DNA from: Pseudomonadota bacterium
GTDB taxonomy: Bacteria; Pseudomonadota; Gammaproteobacteria; Steroidobacterales; Steroidobacteraceae
Direction: 5' to 3'
DNA length: 64,000 bases
Assembly: GCA_021826035.1 (NCBI GenBank)
Contig: JAKBBE010000004.1
Location: 1 to 64,000 of the forward strand
Of this stretch, positions 45,301 to 53,530 are shown piece by piece. The position numbers and the translations under genes are program-made. Below the pieces are notes generated by a model. The model was not told where the DNA came from. It did not search any database and saw only the letters and a list, made by a program, of their open reading frames with translations. The first letter of the stretch is position 1. The number at the start of each line of letters is the position of its first letter.

Positions 45301-46341
45301 ATGCCGATGCCAGTCGAGCTGCAGGTGCCCGCGGATGACTTTCAGCCGCCCTGGTGGCTGCGCAATCGCCACCTGCAGTCCATGTTGGCGAGTGTCGCCT
45401 TGCGGCGCGGCCCCATCGTGCGCCGGGCACAACCGTTGCTGGCGGCTCAGCGCGAACTTCTGCTCGACTGCGGGGATGAGGTGCGGCTGCAGTGCTGGCG
45501 CTCAAGCGCCTCCCCGGGCGGCCCACCGGTGGTGGTACTGCACGGCTGGGAAGGCAGCGCCGAGTCGCTTTACGTACTGTCGCTCTCGCAACAGCTCTAC
45601 GAGCGCGGCTTCGACGTGTTTCGGCTCAATCTGCGCGATCACGGCGAGACCCACCACCTCAACTCCGGGCTGTTTCATTCCTGCCGGCTCGCGGAAGTCT
45701 GCGGCGCGCTGCGCGCGGTGCGGCGCCTTACCGGACAGCCGCTGAGCCTCGTCGGATTCTCGCTTGGGGGAAACTTCCTGCTGCGCGCGGCCGCACAGGC
45801 CCGCAGCGCGCGGCTCGATCTACACTCCGTCGTGGCGGTCTCCCCGGTGCTCGACCCGCACGAAACGCTGCGTGCGCTGGAGGAAGGATTCACCGGCTAC
45901 GCCCGCTACTTCGCCCGCAAATGGTGGCGGTCGCTGCGCAAGAAGGAAGCGGTGTGGCCGCAACAGTACGATCTGCGCGAGCTGCGCGGCATCAACAATT
46001 TGCGTCGCCTGACCGACGAATTGATCCGCCGCTATACCGAGTTCGAGACGCTCGATGAGTATTTGCTCGGTTACTCGATCACCGGCGAGCGGCTCGCGGC
46101 GCTCGAGACCCCCTCGCTCGTGATCACCTCACTCGATGATCCCATCATCCCGGCACAGGGCCTGCGCCACCTGGCGGGGCCGGCGCGGTTGCGCCTTCTG
46201 GTGACAAGGCACGGCGGGCACTGCGGATTCCTCGACCGCCTGACCGGGCCGACCTGGGCGGAACGGCGCATCGTCGCGGAGCTGACGGCCACGGCGCCTC
46301 GCCCGGCGGCCACCGAGACCGGGACCGAAGAGCCGGCGTGA
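45301..46341 (+). CDS. YheT-type alpha/beta hydrolase
   Basis: Hydrolase of 346 aa. FQPPWWLRNRHLQSMLAS is the YheT start. Oxyanion region VVLHGWEGSAESLY, nucleophile Ser in LVGFSLGGNFLL, acid in SLDDPIIPA and His in TRHGGHCGFLD. The substrate is not known; E. coli YheT is likewise uncharacterised. The Ala/Thr/Glu-rich last 20 residues are an extension. Confidence 0.9.
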   Translation: MPMPVELQVPADDFQPPWWLRNRHLQSMLASVALRRGPIVRRAQPLLAAQRELLLDCGDEVRLQCWRSSASPGGPPVVVLHGWEGSAESLYVLSLSQQLYERGFDVFRLNLRDHGETHHLNSGLFHSCRLAEVCGALRAVRRLTGQPLSLVGFSLGGNFLLRAAAQARSARLDLHSVVAVSPVLDPHETLRALEEGFTGYARYFARKWWRSLRKKEAVWPQQYDLRELRGINNLRRLTDELIRRYTEFETLDEYLLGYSITGERLAALETPSLVITSLDDPIIPAQGLRHLAGPARLRLLVTRHGGHCGFLDRLTGPTWAERRIVAELTATAPRPAATETGTEEPA

Positions 46342-46464
46342 GCGTCAGCGTGGCAGCGCCGGAGGGCATCGCGATCCCCCGGCCGGCAGAGCTCCGAGTC
46401 CTCCGGAGGGCGTAGACGAGCGCAGCGCGGGCGCGCCCGCAGGATCGGGGCGTACACTGCTGCC

Positions 46465-47787
46465 ATGAGACGAACCGCCCTCGCGAGCTCCCCAGTGCTG
46501 CGCAGCCCGGCGCCGGCGGGCGGCGATGGGGTGCTGGCGCGCACGCTCGCCAACGGGATGCAGGTGATCGTCTGGCCGGTGCACCACATACCCAATATTG
46601 CCCTGAACCTGTGGGTGAGGGCGGGCAGCCGCAACGAGCGCCCTGGCATCACGGGCCTCGCCCATTTCTTCGAACACATGATGTTCAATGGCACACAGAC
46701 CCGCGCGCCGGGGGAGTTCGACCGGCTGATGGAGGCGCAGGGCGGTGCCAACAATGCCTTCACCAGCGATGATGTTACCGTCTACGAGGACTGGTTCCCC
46801 TCCAGCGCGCTCGAACTGGTGCTGGAGCTCGAGGCCGACCGGGTCGCCCATCTCGCGTTCCTGCCGGAGATGATCGAAAGCGAGCGCGGCGTCGTTGCCT
46901 CCGAGCGCCGGTTGCGCGTCGAGGACAACAATCACGGGCTGCTCGCCGAGCGGGTGCAGGCGGAGGCCTTCACCGTTCATCCCTACCGCTTTCCGACGAT
47001 CGGCTGGCCGCAGGACATCCGCGCCTGGCGACTGGAGGATTTGCAGGCGTTCTACCGGACCTACTACGCACCCAACAATCTGACGCTGACGCTCGCCGGG
47101 GATCTCGATCCGCACTCCGCGCTCGGTCTGGTGCAGCGCTATTTCGAGCCGATTGCCGCACAAGCGCCGCCCGCGCCGGTGCGCGAACGCGAGCCGCCGC
47201 AGTTCGCTGAGCGGCGTGTCACCGTGCGCCGCAAGGTGCAGACGCCCCTGCTGCAGTGCGCTTACAAGGCCCCAGCGGCCACCGATGAGCGCGCAAGCGC
47301 GGTCCATCTGCTGATGTCGGTGCTGATGGAAGGTAACGCCTCGCGTCTGCACCGCGCTCTGGTCGAGGAGCAGCGCCTGGCGATCGAGGTGGGCGGGCAT
47401 TGGCAGGAGGGCTTTGATCCGGGACTGCTGTGGCTATCGCTCACCTTGCCGCAGTCCACCGATCCGCAGCAGGCGCTCGTGGCGCTCGATGCGCAGCTCG
47501 CCCGCATCACCGCCTCCGGTGTCAGCTCGGCCGAGCTCGAGCGTGCCCGCAATCTGGCAATAGTGGGGTTCTGGAAGCGGCTCGCGACCATTGACGGCAA
47601 GGCACACCTGCTCGGGGAATACGCGGTGTTCCATGGCCGTTGGTTGGATCTGTTCGCCGAGCCGCAGCGTCTGGCGGCGGTCACGCCGCAACAGGTGCAG
47701 GCGGTGGCCGCCGACATTCTCGCACCGCAACGGCGTACCGTGGGCATGCTGGTGCCGCTCGGAGCGCGCACGCGGATTGAAAGTTGA
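46465..47787 (+). CDS. M16 zinc peptidase, catalytic subunit
   Basis: Insulinase-family peptidase of 440 aa. The inverted zinc motif HXXEH is intact as HFFEHMMFNGT with the downstream Glu (about 75 residues later) in ESERGVVASERR. C-terminal M16_C domain follows (LAGDLDPHSALGL, LLMSVLMEGNASRLHRAL). No clear signal peptide is seen from the ATG at 46465. Paired with a non-catalytic partner immediately downstream; such pairs form heterodimers that degrade peptides. Confidence 0.92.
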   Translation: MRRTALASSPVLRSPAPAGGDGVLARTLANGMQVIVWPVHHIPNIALNLWVRAGSRNERPGITGLAHFFEHMMFNGTQTRAPGEFDRLMEAQGGANNAFTSDDVTVYEDWFPSSALELVLELEADRVAHLAFLPEMIESERGVVASERRLRVEDNNHGLLAERVQAEAFTVHPYRFPTIGWPQDIRAWRLEDLQAFYRTYYAPNNLTLTLAGDLDPHSALGLVQRYFEPIAAQAPPAPVREREPPQFAERRVTVRRKVQTPLLQCAYKAPAATDERASAVHLLMSVLMEGNASRLHRALVEEQRLAIEVGGHWQEGFDPGLLWLSLTLPQSTDPQQALVALDAQLARITASGVSSAELERARNLAIVGFWKRLATIDGKAHLLGEYAVFHGRWLDLFAEPQRLAAVTPQQVQAVAADILAPQRRTVGMLVPLGARTRIES

Positions 47788-49139
47788 TGGTGGGTGTTCC
47801 GGAGCACGAACGCCTCGTGCTCGAGAACGGGGCGACGCTGATCCTGCTGCCGCGCCGCGAGGTGCCGCTGATTGCCGCGCAGGTGCTGCTGCGCGGCGGC
47901 AGCGCGGCCGATCCACCGTCGCGCCCCGGGGTCGCCTCGCTGGTCGCGGCGCTGCTGGAGAAGGGCGCCGGGACGCGCAATGCCTACGCGTTCGCGGAAG
48001 TTCTCGAGGGTGCCGGAGGCAGTTTCAGCGCCGTGGCGGGGCCGGAGGCGATTGCGGTGCGCAGCCAGTTCCTCGCCCGCGATCAAGATCTGATGCTCGA
48101 GTTGCTCGCCGCGACGCTGCGGGCACCTCAACTGGCGGCCGAGGAGTTCGAGCAGCTGCGCCTGCGGCAGATCGAGTTCATCAAAGCGGTGAAGGATTCA
48201 GAGCCGGCCGAACTGCTCGATGCGTATGGTCGTGCGATGCTGTTCGCCGATCATCCCTATGCACAGCCGGTACATGGCAGTGAACGCTCGCTGGCGCAGA
48301 TCACGCACGAGGACGTCCGTGATTACTACCGGGCACAGTTTGGCGCCGACCGGCTGATCGTGGTGCTCGCCGGCGATCTGGATCTGCGGCGGGCCGAGGC
48401 GGCCGTCCGCGGCGCGTTGGCGACGTGGCCGCGCACAACGGTAAGTCCGGGGCTGCCGCCGGTGCGCACCACGGCGCAGCGCCGAGTGCTGCTGGTTGAT
48501 GCACCGGGCTCGGCGCAGAGTCACTTCTGGATCGGTGCTGCCGGCGTTGAGCGCAAATACCCGCGCCGCGCCGCGCTCGACCTTGTCAACACGCTGTTTG
48601 GTGGACGCTTCACCTCGCTGCTCAATGCGGAACTGCGCATCAAGTCGGGTCTGTCCTACGGCGCACGGTCGAGTTTCATGCGCGGCACCGTGGCCGGGGA
48701 GTTCGCGATCCGCTCCTTCGTGGCTACCGCGAGTACGGCGCGGGCCATTCGGCTTGCGCAGCAAGCGCTCGAGCGGCTGCACCGTGATGGGGTGAGTGAA
48801 CAGATGCTCGCCTCGGCGCGCGCTTACGCGCTCGGTCAGTACGCGCTTGGGCTGGAAACTGCGGCCGATTGGGCCGGTGCGCTCGCGGATCTCGAATTCT
48901 TCGGGCTCGGCACCGAGGATATCGATGAGTATCCGGCGCGGCTCGCCGAGGTCGATCCGACGCTCGCGACCGCGGTCATCGCCGAGACATTTCCACGGCC
49001 GGAATCCTCCACGCTGGTGGTGATCGGCGACGCGCAGCGTATTTCCGGGCAGCTCGCCGAGTTCGGTCCGATCCTAACGATGCGTCTGACCGACCCGGAT
49101 TTCGCCCCAGGGGCGACGGGAGACGAAGCTCGGCCGTGA
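47787..49139 (+). CDS. M16 family protein, non-catalytic partner
   Basis: Partner of 450 aa starting at ATG 47787 (TGATG overlap with the upstream stop). The family fold is intact (VLENGATLILLPRREVPL, LLRGGSAADPP) but the zinc motif is lost: the equivalent place reads VASLVAALLEKGAGT without HXXEH. C-terminal part keeps FGGRFTSLLNAELRIKSGLSYGARS, the substrate-binding region typical of the inactive subunit. The last bases overlap the first unit of a hairpin repeat array. Confidence 0.92.
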   Translation: MVGVPEHERLVLENGATLILLPRREVPLIAAQVLLRGGSAADPPSRPGVASLVAALLEKGAGTRNAYAFAEVLEGAGGSFSAVAGPEAIAVRSQFLARDQDLMLELLAATLRAPQLAAEEFEQLRLRQIEFIKAVKDSEPAELLDAYGRAMLFADHPYAQPVHGSERSLAQITHEDVRDYYRAQFGADRLIVVLAGDLDLRRAEAAVRGALATWPRTTVSPGLPPVRTTAQRRVLLVDAPGSAQSHFWIGAAGVERKYPRRAALDLVNTLFGGRFTSLLNAELRIKSGLSYGARSSFMRGTVAGEFAIRSFVATASTARAIRLAQQALERLHRDGVSEQMLASARAYALGQYALGLETAADWAGALADLEFFGLGTEDIDEYPARLAEVDPTLATAVIAETFPRPESSTLVVIGDAQRISGQLAEFGPILTMRLTDPDFAPGATGDEARP

Positions 49140-49376
49140 GGGGGGAATACGGCTTGCTTCGTCCCCCGGACCCGCAAACTTCCCTGTGCTCCCTGCTCCA
49201 TGTTGTGGTCATCCCGGTACGCTGTGGATTCCGGGAGACGGACCGTGCTCGAGGGGGGGGATGAGCGTCCGTTCCGTCTCCCGGACCCGTTCGGTATCGC
49301 GGGGGAGCGAGTGGATTCCGGGAGACGAGGCGTGCTCATGAGGGGGGGAGAGTCCGCCCCGTCTCCCGGATCCGTC
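49132..49376. repeat. Three-unit imperfect tandem repeat with hairpins
   Basis: Two clear units (49224-49290 and 49311-49376, 87 nt apart) each begin GTGGATTCCGGGAGACG, contain a G-run and end CGTCTCCCGGAYCCGT. In unit 1 the arms CCGGGAGACGGA (49231-49242) and TCCGTCTCCCGG (49273-49284) are perfect 12-bp complements; in unit 2 the arms are 10 bp (49318-49327 and 49360-49369). A third degenerate half unit (GAGGGGGGAATACGG followed by CGTCCCCCGGACCCG, 49139-49174) overlaps the stop of the M16 gene. The last unit touches the stop of the next gene. It looks like a REP/BIME-type element. Confidence 0.7.
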
Positions 49377-49920
49377 AACTGCCGTGCGCAGGGACTGCGC
49401 TCGGATGGGCGCGTAGCGCCCGAACGTTTCTCACAACGAACCGCGCTTGTGGTGCAAAGGTTCGTGCCCGCTCCAGATCAGCTTGCGCGCCGTGCGCATC
49501 ACCGTCCATCCAGCGCATCACTGCGCGGTCTGAGTACGCGGCGGCCAATGCCCGATCAGAGCTGATCGTGGCCGACTCCGTCCACGGCGCGGCATCGATG
49601 CGCGCATTACGCGCCTCGCGCACTGCTGCGTTGCAGGCGCCTTGTGCGGCGTGCCAGCGTTGCGTCATGGCGAAAGCTACGCAGCTGTTGGCGCTCACCG
49701 CGGCCGGTTCGAGTGCGGTCCTGCCGTCGATACGCAGTTGCTGCACCGCTGCCGGGTAGCGTCCGCGCAGCAGATCTTCCCCGCCGGGCGCGCTGCCGTA
49801 GGCGGTGAGCACGAACGGTTGGGGTTGCGCATCCGCCCAGGCGGCCGTTGAACTCGCGAGTGACATCGCGGCGTATAGCGCCAGAGGCAACGCGCGAAGT
49901 GTGCGGCTGTGTGGCGTCAT
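49375..49920 (-). CDS. Secreted TPR-like protein, unknown function
   Basis: Protein of 181 aa. The ATG at 49920 has an AGGAGAG site 6 nt upstream, a much better start than 50046. Signal peptide ends STAAWADA. Mature part: GGEDLLRGRYPAAVQQLR, then SVANSCVAFAMTQRWHAAQ-like SANSCVAFAMTQRWHAAQGA and two helices (AAYSDRAVMRWMDGDAHGAQ, LERARTFAPQARFVVRNV) that resemble one TPR unit. Function unknown. Located directly behind the hairpin array and divergent in pattern from conserved operons: likely accessory. Confidence 0.7.
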   Translation of the reverse strand: MTPHSRTLRALPLALYAAMSLASSTAAWADAQPQPFVLTAYGSAPGGEDLLRGRYPAAVQQLRIDGRTALEPAAVSANSCVAFAMTQRWHAAQGACNAAVREARNARIDAAPWTESATISSDRALAAAYSDRAVMRWMDGDAHGAQADLERARTFAPQARFVVRNVRALRAHPSAVPAHGS

Positions 49921-50045
49921 GTTCACTCTCCTGTCGGTTGGTGTCCGATACAAGCGCTCCGTGAGCGCAGGTGCAGGATATGAGGGACGTACCGTGGCGA
50001 CAAACGAAAAGAATTTCGGCATGCATGAACACATCTCAAGCAACA

Positions 50046-50951
50046 TCAGGCCGCCCTGGACGCTTCACCGAACTGCTCGAGCATCCATGCCGCGAGCATG
50101 CGTACGTCGGCTTTATCCGCGTCCTTGGTACGGCTGACTACATACAGCGCATCGGCAGTGGGTAAATCGACGGCGAAGATCGGTACAAGTGTCCCGCAGC
50201 GAAACCGCTCTGCGCAGTGCGCCGTGGGTACCAGTGCGACGCCGAGGCCCCGTTCAGCGGCGTGCAGGACCGCATGCATGGCATCGAGTTCCAGCACGCT
50301 CGCCGGTTCCGGCGGACCGATGCCGACCTCCTGCGCCCAGGCGCTCCAGGCGCCGGCGGAGGCTTTGTGTAGGATCAGAGTCAGCTCCCGGAACAAGTCC
50401 CCGCCGAGTCGTGCTACGTCGGGCAACAACTGCGGTGCGCACGCCGCGCTGAGTGATATGTTGAATAACCGTGTGCACTGCAGGCCCTGCGGTGGAGAGT
50501 CGGTGAGCAGGACTGACACATCGGCGCTCGCCGGATGTATTTGTGGACGCGGATCGTGCGAGTCGATCTGAATGTTGATATCCGGGTGAAGCGCGCGCAA
50601 TGTCCCGAGACGTGGAATGAATAGTTCGGTGGCGAACAGCGGCGGCAGCACCATGCGAATGCTGCGCCGCGCAGCGCCACGGGCAACCTGCGCGAGACTG
50701 CGATCGAGCGCCTCGAGCAGCGGTTCGACTTCCGCGAGCAGCGCTTCGCCGGCGCGCGTCAGCTCCAGTGACCGCGGGCGGCGCTCGAACAGCCGTGCTC
50801 CGAGGATGTCCTCCAGCTCCTTTATCTGATGGCTCACCGCCGAAGGCGTCAGATACAACTCCTCGGCGGCAAACTTGAAGCTGCGGTGTCGCGCGGCGAC
50901 ACAGAACACCCGCAGGCTGCGGGTTGGAGGCGGACGGGACAGGCGCATCAT
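50046..50951 (-). CDS. LysR-family transcriptional regulator (GcvA-like)
   Basis: Regulator of about 301 aa from the ATG at 50951 (50984 is an alternative). N-terminal winged HTH: LRVFCVAARHRSFKFAAEELY, LTPSAVSHQIKELEDILGARLF. The C-terminal effector domain has the ALVPTAHCAERFRCGTLVP pattern of the GcvA/AmpR subgroup. Neighbouring genes are not obviously its targets: the secreted protein downstream is on the same strand. Effector and target are unknown. Confidence 0.9.
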   Translation of the reverse strand: MMRLSRPPPTRSLRVFCVAARHRSFKFAAEELYLTPSAVSHQIKELEDILGARLFERRPRSLELTRAGEALLAEVEPLLEALDRSLAQVARGAARRSIRMVLPPLFATELFIPRLGTLRALHPDINIQIDSHDPRPQIHPASADVSVLLTDSPPQGLQCTRLFNISLSAACAPQLLPDVARLGGDLFRELTLILHKASAGAWSAWAQEVGIGPPEPASVLELDAMHAVLHAAERGLGVALVPTAHCAERFRCGTLVPIFAVDLPTADALYVVSRTKDADKADVRMLAAWMLEQFGEASRAA

Positions 50952-51135
50952 TGCGGCAATCAGGGCATCGGGTGCCCGAAGCAATGCAACGGGCGTGCCA
51001 GCACCGCATCACGCTTTGACGGCGGCGTAGCGCCCCGGTGCGCCGTACCTGTCGCTGGGGCGCATCAATTTGGGTCGATTTACCGCCGGAGTGCACCAGG
51101 ATGAGGCGCTGATGTGCGGTGTCGGTCCCCCGGTC

Positions 51136-51783
51136 TTAGTGGCTGAAGCGCTCCGGGTGGCGCAAAAAGACGAGTTCCTCGGGGGTGCTGGCGCGCCCGA
51201 GTGCCTGATTGCGGTGCGGGAAGCGGCCGAAGCGGCGGATGATCGCGAGATGGCGGCTGGCGAAGCGCTGTACGCCGGCGAGAAACGGTCGCAGCTCGGT
51301 CGGCGCCTCTTCGAACAAGCGCAGGTAAGCGGCGACGGATTCTTCCTGAACGTCGAGCCGCTCGGCGTGTTGCAGCGGCATGTAGAGAAAGACACGCTCG
51401 AGCGGCGAGAGGGTCGCATCGGCGCCGGCCTGGATGCCCGAGAGCGCGAGCGTGAGCGCCGCCTCATCGGTGGCGAACGCGCGGGCTGTCCCGCGGTGGG
51501 CGTTACGCGGAAACTGATCGAGCAGCAGGATTAGGGCCAGGCGCCGATGGGAGCCTCCCGCCCAGCGGGCGAGTTCGCCCGCCGCAGCCCGCTGCATCAG
51601 TCCGGCGAATCGCTCACGGATCAATTCGTCGATAGCGCCTCTTTGCTGCTCGCCGGTTGAGACACCAAACCAGAGCCGCTCGCGCTCGCGGATCGTCTGC
51701 AGCCCGTACGGCTGGGGACCGAACCAAAACCGTATGACCTCGTGAGCTTCGTCCGACGAAGCACTGTCGCTAGCGGCGCTCAC
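51136..51783 (-). CDS. DUF924 family protein
   Basis: Protein of 215 aa, start taken as GTG 51783, directly after the upstream stop. Family motifs: EVIRFWFGPQPYGLQTI, RLWFGVSTGEQQRGAID, LALILLLDQFPRNAHRGTARAF, LSPLERVFLYMPLQHAE and QRFASRHLAIIRRFGRFPHRN. Helical TPR-like fold; function unknown. Longer in-frame extension to 52119 overlaps the next gene and is not supported. Confidence 0.88.
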   Translation of the reverse strand: MSAASDSASSDEAHEVIRFWFGPQPYGLQTIRERERLWFGVSTGEQQRGAIDELIRERFAGLMQRAAAGELARWAGGSHRRLALILLLDQFPRNAHRGTARAFATDEAALTLALSGIQAGADATLSPLERVFLYMPLQHAERLDVQEESVAAYLRLFEEAPTELRPFLAGVQRFASRHLAIIRRFGRFPHRNQALGRASTPEELVFLRHPERFSH

Positions 51784-51785
51784 GC

Positions 51786-52166
51786 CTACTCGCAGAGGCT
51801 CTCGAGATAGCCCTGCGCGACGGGCGAGAGGCGCTTGCGGGCCAGCGCCCGCGCCTTGGGCGCATCGACGATGTACTCCAGGGGACCGGATACGAGGATC
51901 TGGCGAATGCCGGGATGGCGTGCCGAGGCCCGCGCCATCTTGTTCAGTACCGTGAAACCGCGGTTGATCTTCTGGCGCGGTGCGCGGTTCTGCTCGATCG
52001 TGCGCGCCAGATACTGGCCGAAGCGGGCGTAGAGAAAATAGTCGTCGTCGCCGACCTGAAATCGCGCTTCGGCGAAGAAGTCGGGGAAGTTCTTCTCCAG
52101 ATACGAATTGACGCTGCACAGAGCGGGTCGGGAATCGCGTTCTCGCGACGCTGTACGCTGCTTCAT
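51786..52166 (-). CDS. Conserved hypothetical protein
   Basis: Protein of about 126 aa if it starts at ATG 52166; 52274 is possible. Core: SVNSYLEKNFPDFFAEARF, GDDDYFLYARFGQYLARTI, FTVLNKMARASARHPGIRQ. No signal peptide or membrane segment. The Tyr/Phe-rich, Asp-rich core appears conserved, but I do not recognise a named domain. It sits 2 nt before the DUF924 gene on the same strand, suggesting co-expression. Confidence 0.6.
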   Translation of the reverse strand: MKQRTASRERDSRPALCSVNSYLEKNFPDFFAEARFQVGDDDYFLYARFGQYLARTIEQNRAPRQKINRGFTVLNKMARASARHPGIRQILVSGPLEYIVDAPKARALARKRLSPVAQGYLESLCE

Positions 52167-52293
52167 TTCGCTGGCTACGCCTCCAGAGGGTCCTGAGCCG
52201 TCGCGGGTCGCCTCCGGTACTGGAGCACCTTGCGACGCGGCGCGAATGGTGCGCGAGAAGCTCGTCCGACGCAAGAGCCAGCGCGGCAGATTT

Positions 52294-53454
52294 TCAGTGT
52301 CGGCGCCGCCAGGCGCGCAGCGCCATCTGGATCGCCAGTCCGGTGGCGATCAGACCGGCGAGTGCGCTGGTCGCGAGCGTGAGATTCAACATCTGCTCGA
52401 GCGTGTGGTCACGTAGTTGCGCCCAGCGATCGGACGTCTGGGTGATCTTGAGACGGCCTATCACGCCGTCGCCGCCGCGGCCGCGAATGGGGGCCACCGC
52501 CGTGATGCGGGTGCGGCTTTGCGGTCCGCTCAGGCGGCGGAACAGGCGGGTCAACAGGCCCGGTTGCGGTGCCGGGATGGTCGGCACGATCGGCTCTTCC
52601 GCCGCGGCGAGCCGAGCGCCGGACGGTGTGCACACTGTGACCCGCAGTCCCGGTCGCACCAGGCGGCGCAGGTAGGCCGGCAACTGCGCCGAGGCGAGGA
52701 TGAGGCCGCCGCGCGCTCGCCGGTCGGCCGGTCCGAGCATCCCGTAACGCAGCGGCCGGCCGCCGCGGCCACTGCGGTCATCGACGAGCACGCCGAACGG
52801 ACCGCCCAGCATGGACAGCGGGATGGACAGCTCGAGGTCGTAGCCACCGGGCTGCGGCTGCAGGGCCCCGACCACGCGCGGATCGAGCACTGCGCGCCGC
52901 CGGCCATACTCCCCGCGCACGATGCGGTGTGCGATTACCGGGCCGGGACCGGTGAGGGCCAGGAATTCCGCATGCGGGTGTCCCTGCGGTCCCGCGAAGC
53001 CGATCCAGATCCGATCCCCGCGGGTGCTGCGCCGCAGCGGGTTGGCGAGCGGCGCGTCGAACACCACGTGCGGATCGGTTACGTGCAGCAACACGTAGAG
53101 CATCCGGCCGTTGACGCCGGTGAGGATGTCGAAGCGATGCAGACCCCGCCCGTAGTGGCGCCAGAGTCGGCTGCTGGTGGGCCAGCCGCCGGCGTAACCG
53201 TCGGCATAGACCGGCGCGGGCAACACTACCGGGATCAGATCGTAACGACCCGGGGTGGTGCCCAGCGCGGGGAAACGGTAAATGAGACGCAGGCGCCCCT
53301 GGAGCGAGGCGGCCAGGGAGGCAGCCAGGGAGTGCAGGTCCTGCCGTTCGCTCTGACGCAGCGCCGCTTCCATCTGCCGCGCGTAGCGCACCCCATCCCA
53401 CGGCAGCACCAGCGTGACCAGCACGAGCAGCAGCAGCTTCAGCCAAGGTCGCAT
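52294..53454 (-). CDS. Membrane sensor protein resembling sortase-system histidine kinase input region, no kinase domain
   Basis: Protein of 386 aa with two membrane segments: LKLLLLVLVTLVLPWDG (about 5-21) and TLATSALAGLIATGLAIQMAL near the C-terminus. The periplasmic part has a CBM9-like pattern (VYADGYAGGWP, RMLYVLLHVTDPHVVF, GDRIWIGFAGP, GYDLELSIPLSMLGGPFG). This resembles the N-terminal half of the proteobacterial sortase-associated histidine kinases (TIGR03785 type), but the ORF stops 10 residues after the second membrane segment: no HAMP, HisKA or HATPase follows. No kinase remnant is visible downstream. Either a truncated gene or a sensor that works through a partner. Confidence 0.6.
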   Translation of the reverse strand: MRPWLKLLLLVLVTLVLPWDGVRYARQMEAALRQSERQDLHSLAASLAASLQGRLRLIYRFPALGTTPGRYDLIPVVLPAPVYADGYAGGWPTSSRLWRHYGRGLHRFDILTGVNGRMLYVLLHVTDPHVVFDAPLANPLRRSTRGDRIWIGFAGPQGHPHAEFLALTGPGPVIAHRIVRGEYGRRRAVLDPRVVGALQPQPGGYDLELSIPLSMLGGPFGVLVDDRSGRGGRPLRYGMLGPADRRARGGLILASAQLPAYLRRLVRPGLRVTVCTPSGARLAAAEEPIVPTIPAPQPGLLTRLFRRLSGPQSRTRITAVAPIRGRGGDGVIGRLKITQTSDRWAQLRDHTLEQMLNLTLATSALAGLIATGLAIQMALRAWRRRH

Positions 53455-53530
53455 CAGATTCTTTAAGCCATATTTTAGGCGGGGCGCTTATAGTTCAGCC
53501 ACCGCGTGACGGGAGCGCATCGCAACAGAT

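Noticed and set aside
47787..49139. Loss of HXXEH in the second M16 gene as pseudogenisation
   Set aside because: Paired catalytic/non-catalytic M16 proteins are the normal arrangement; the frame is open and the C-terminal substrate region is conserved.
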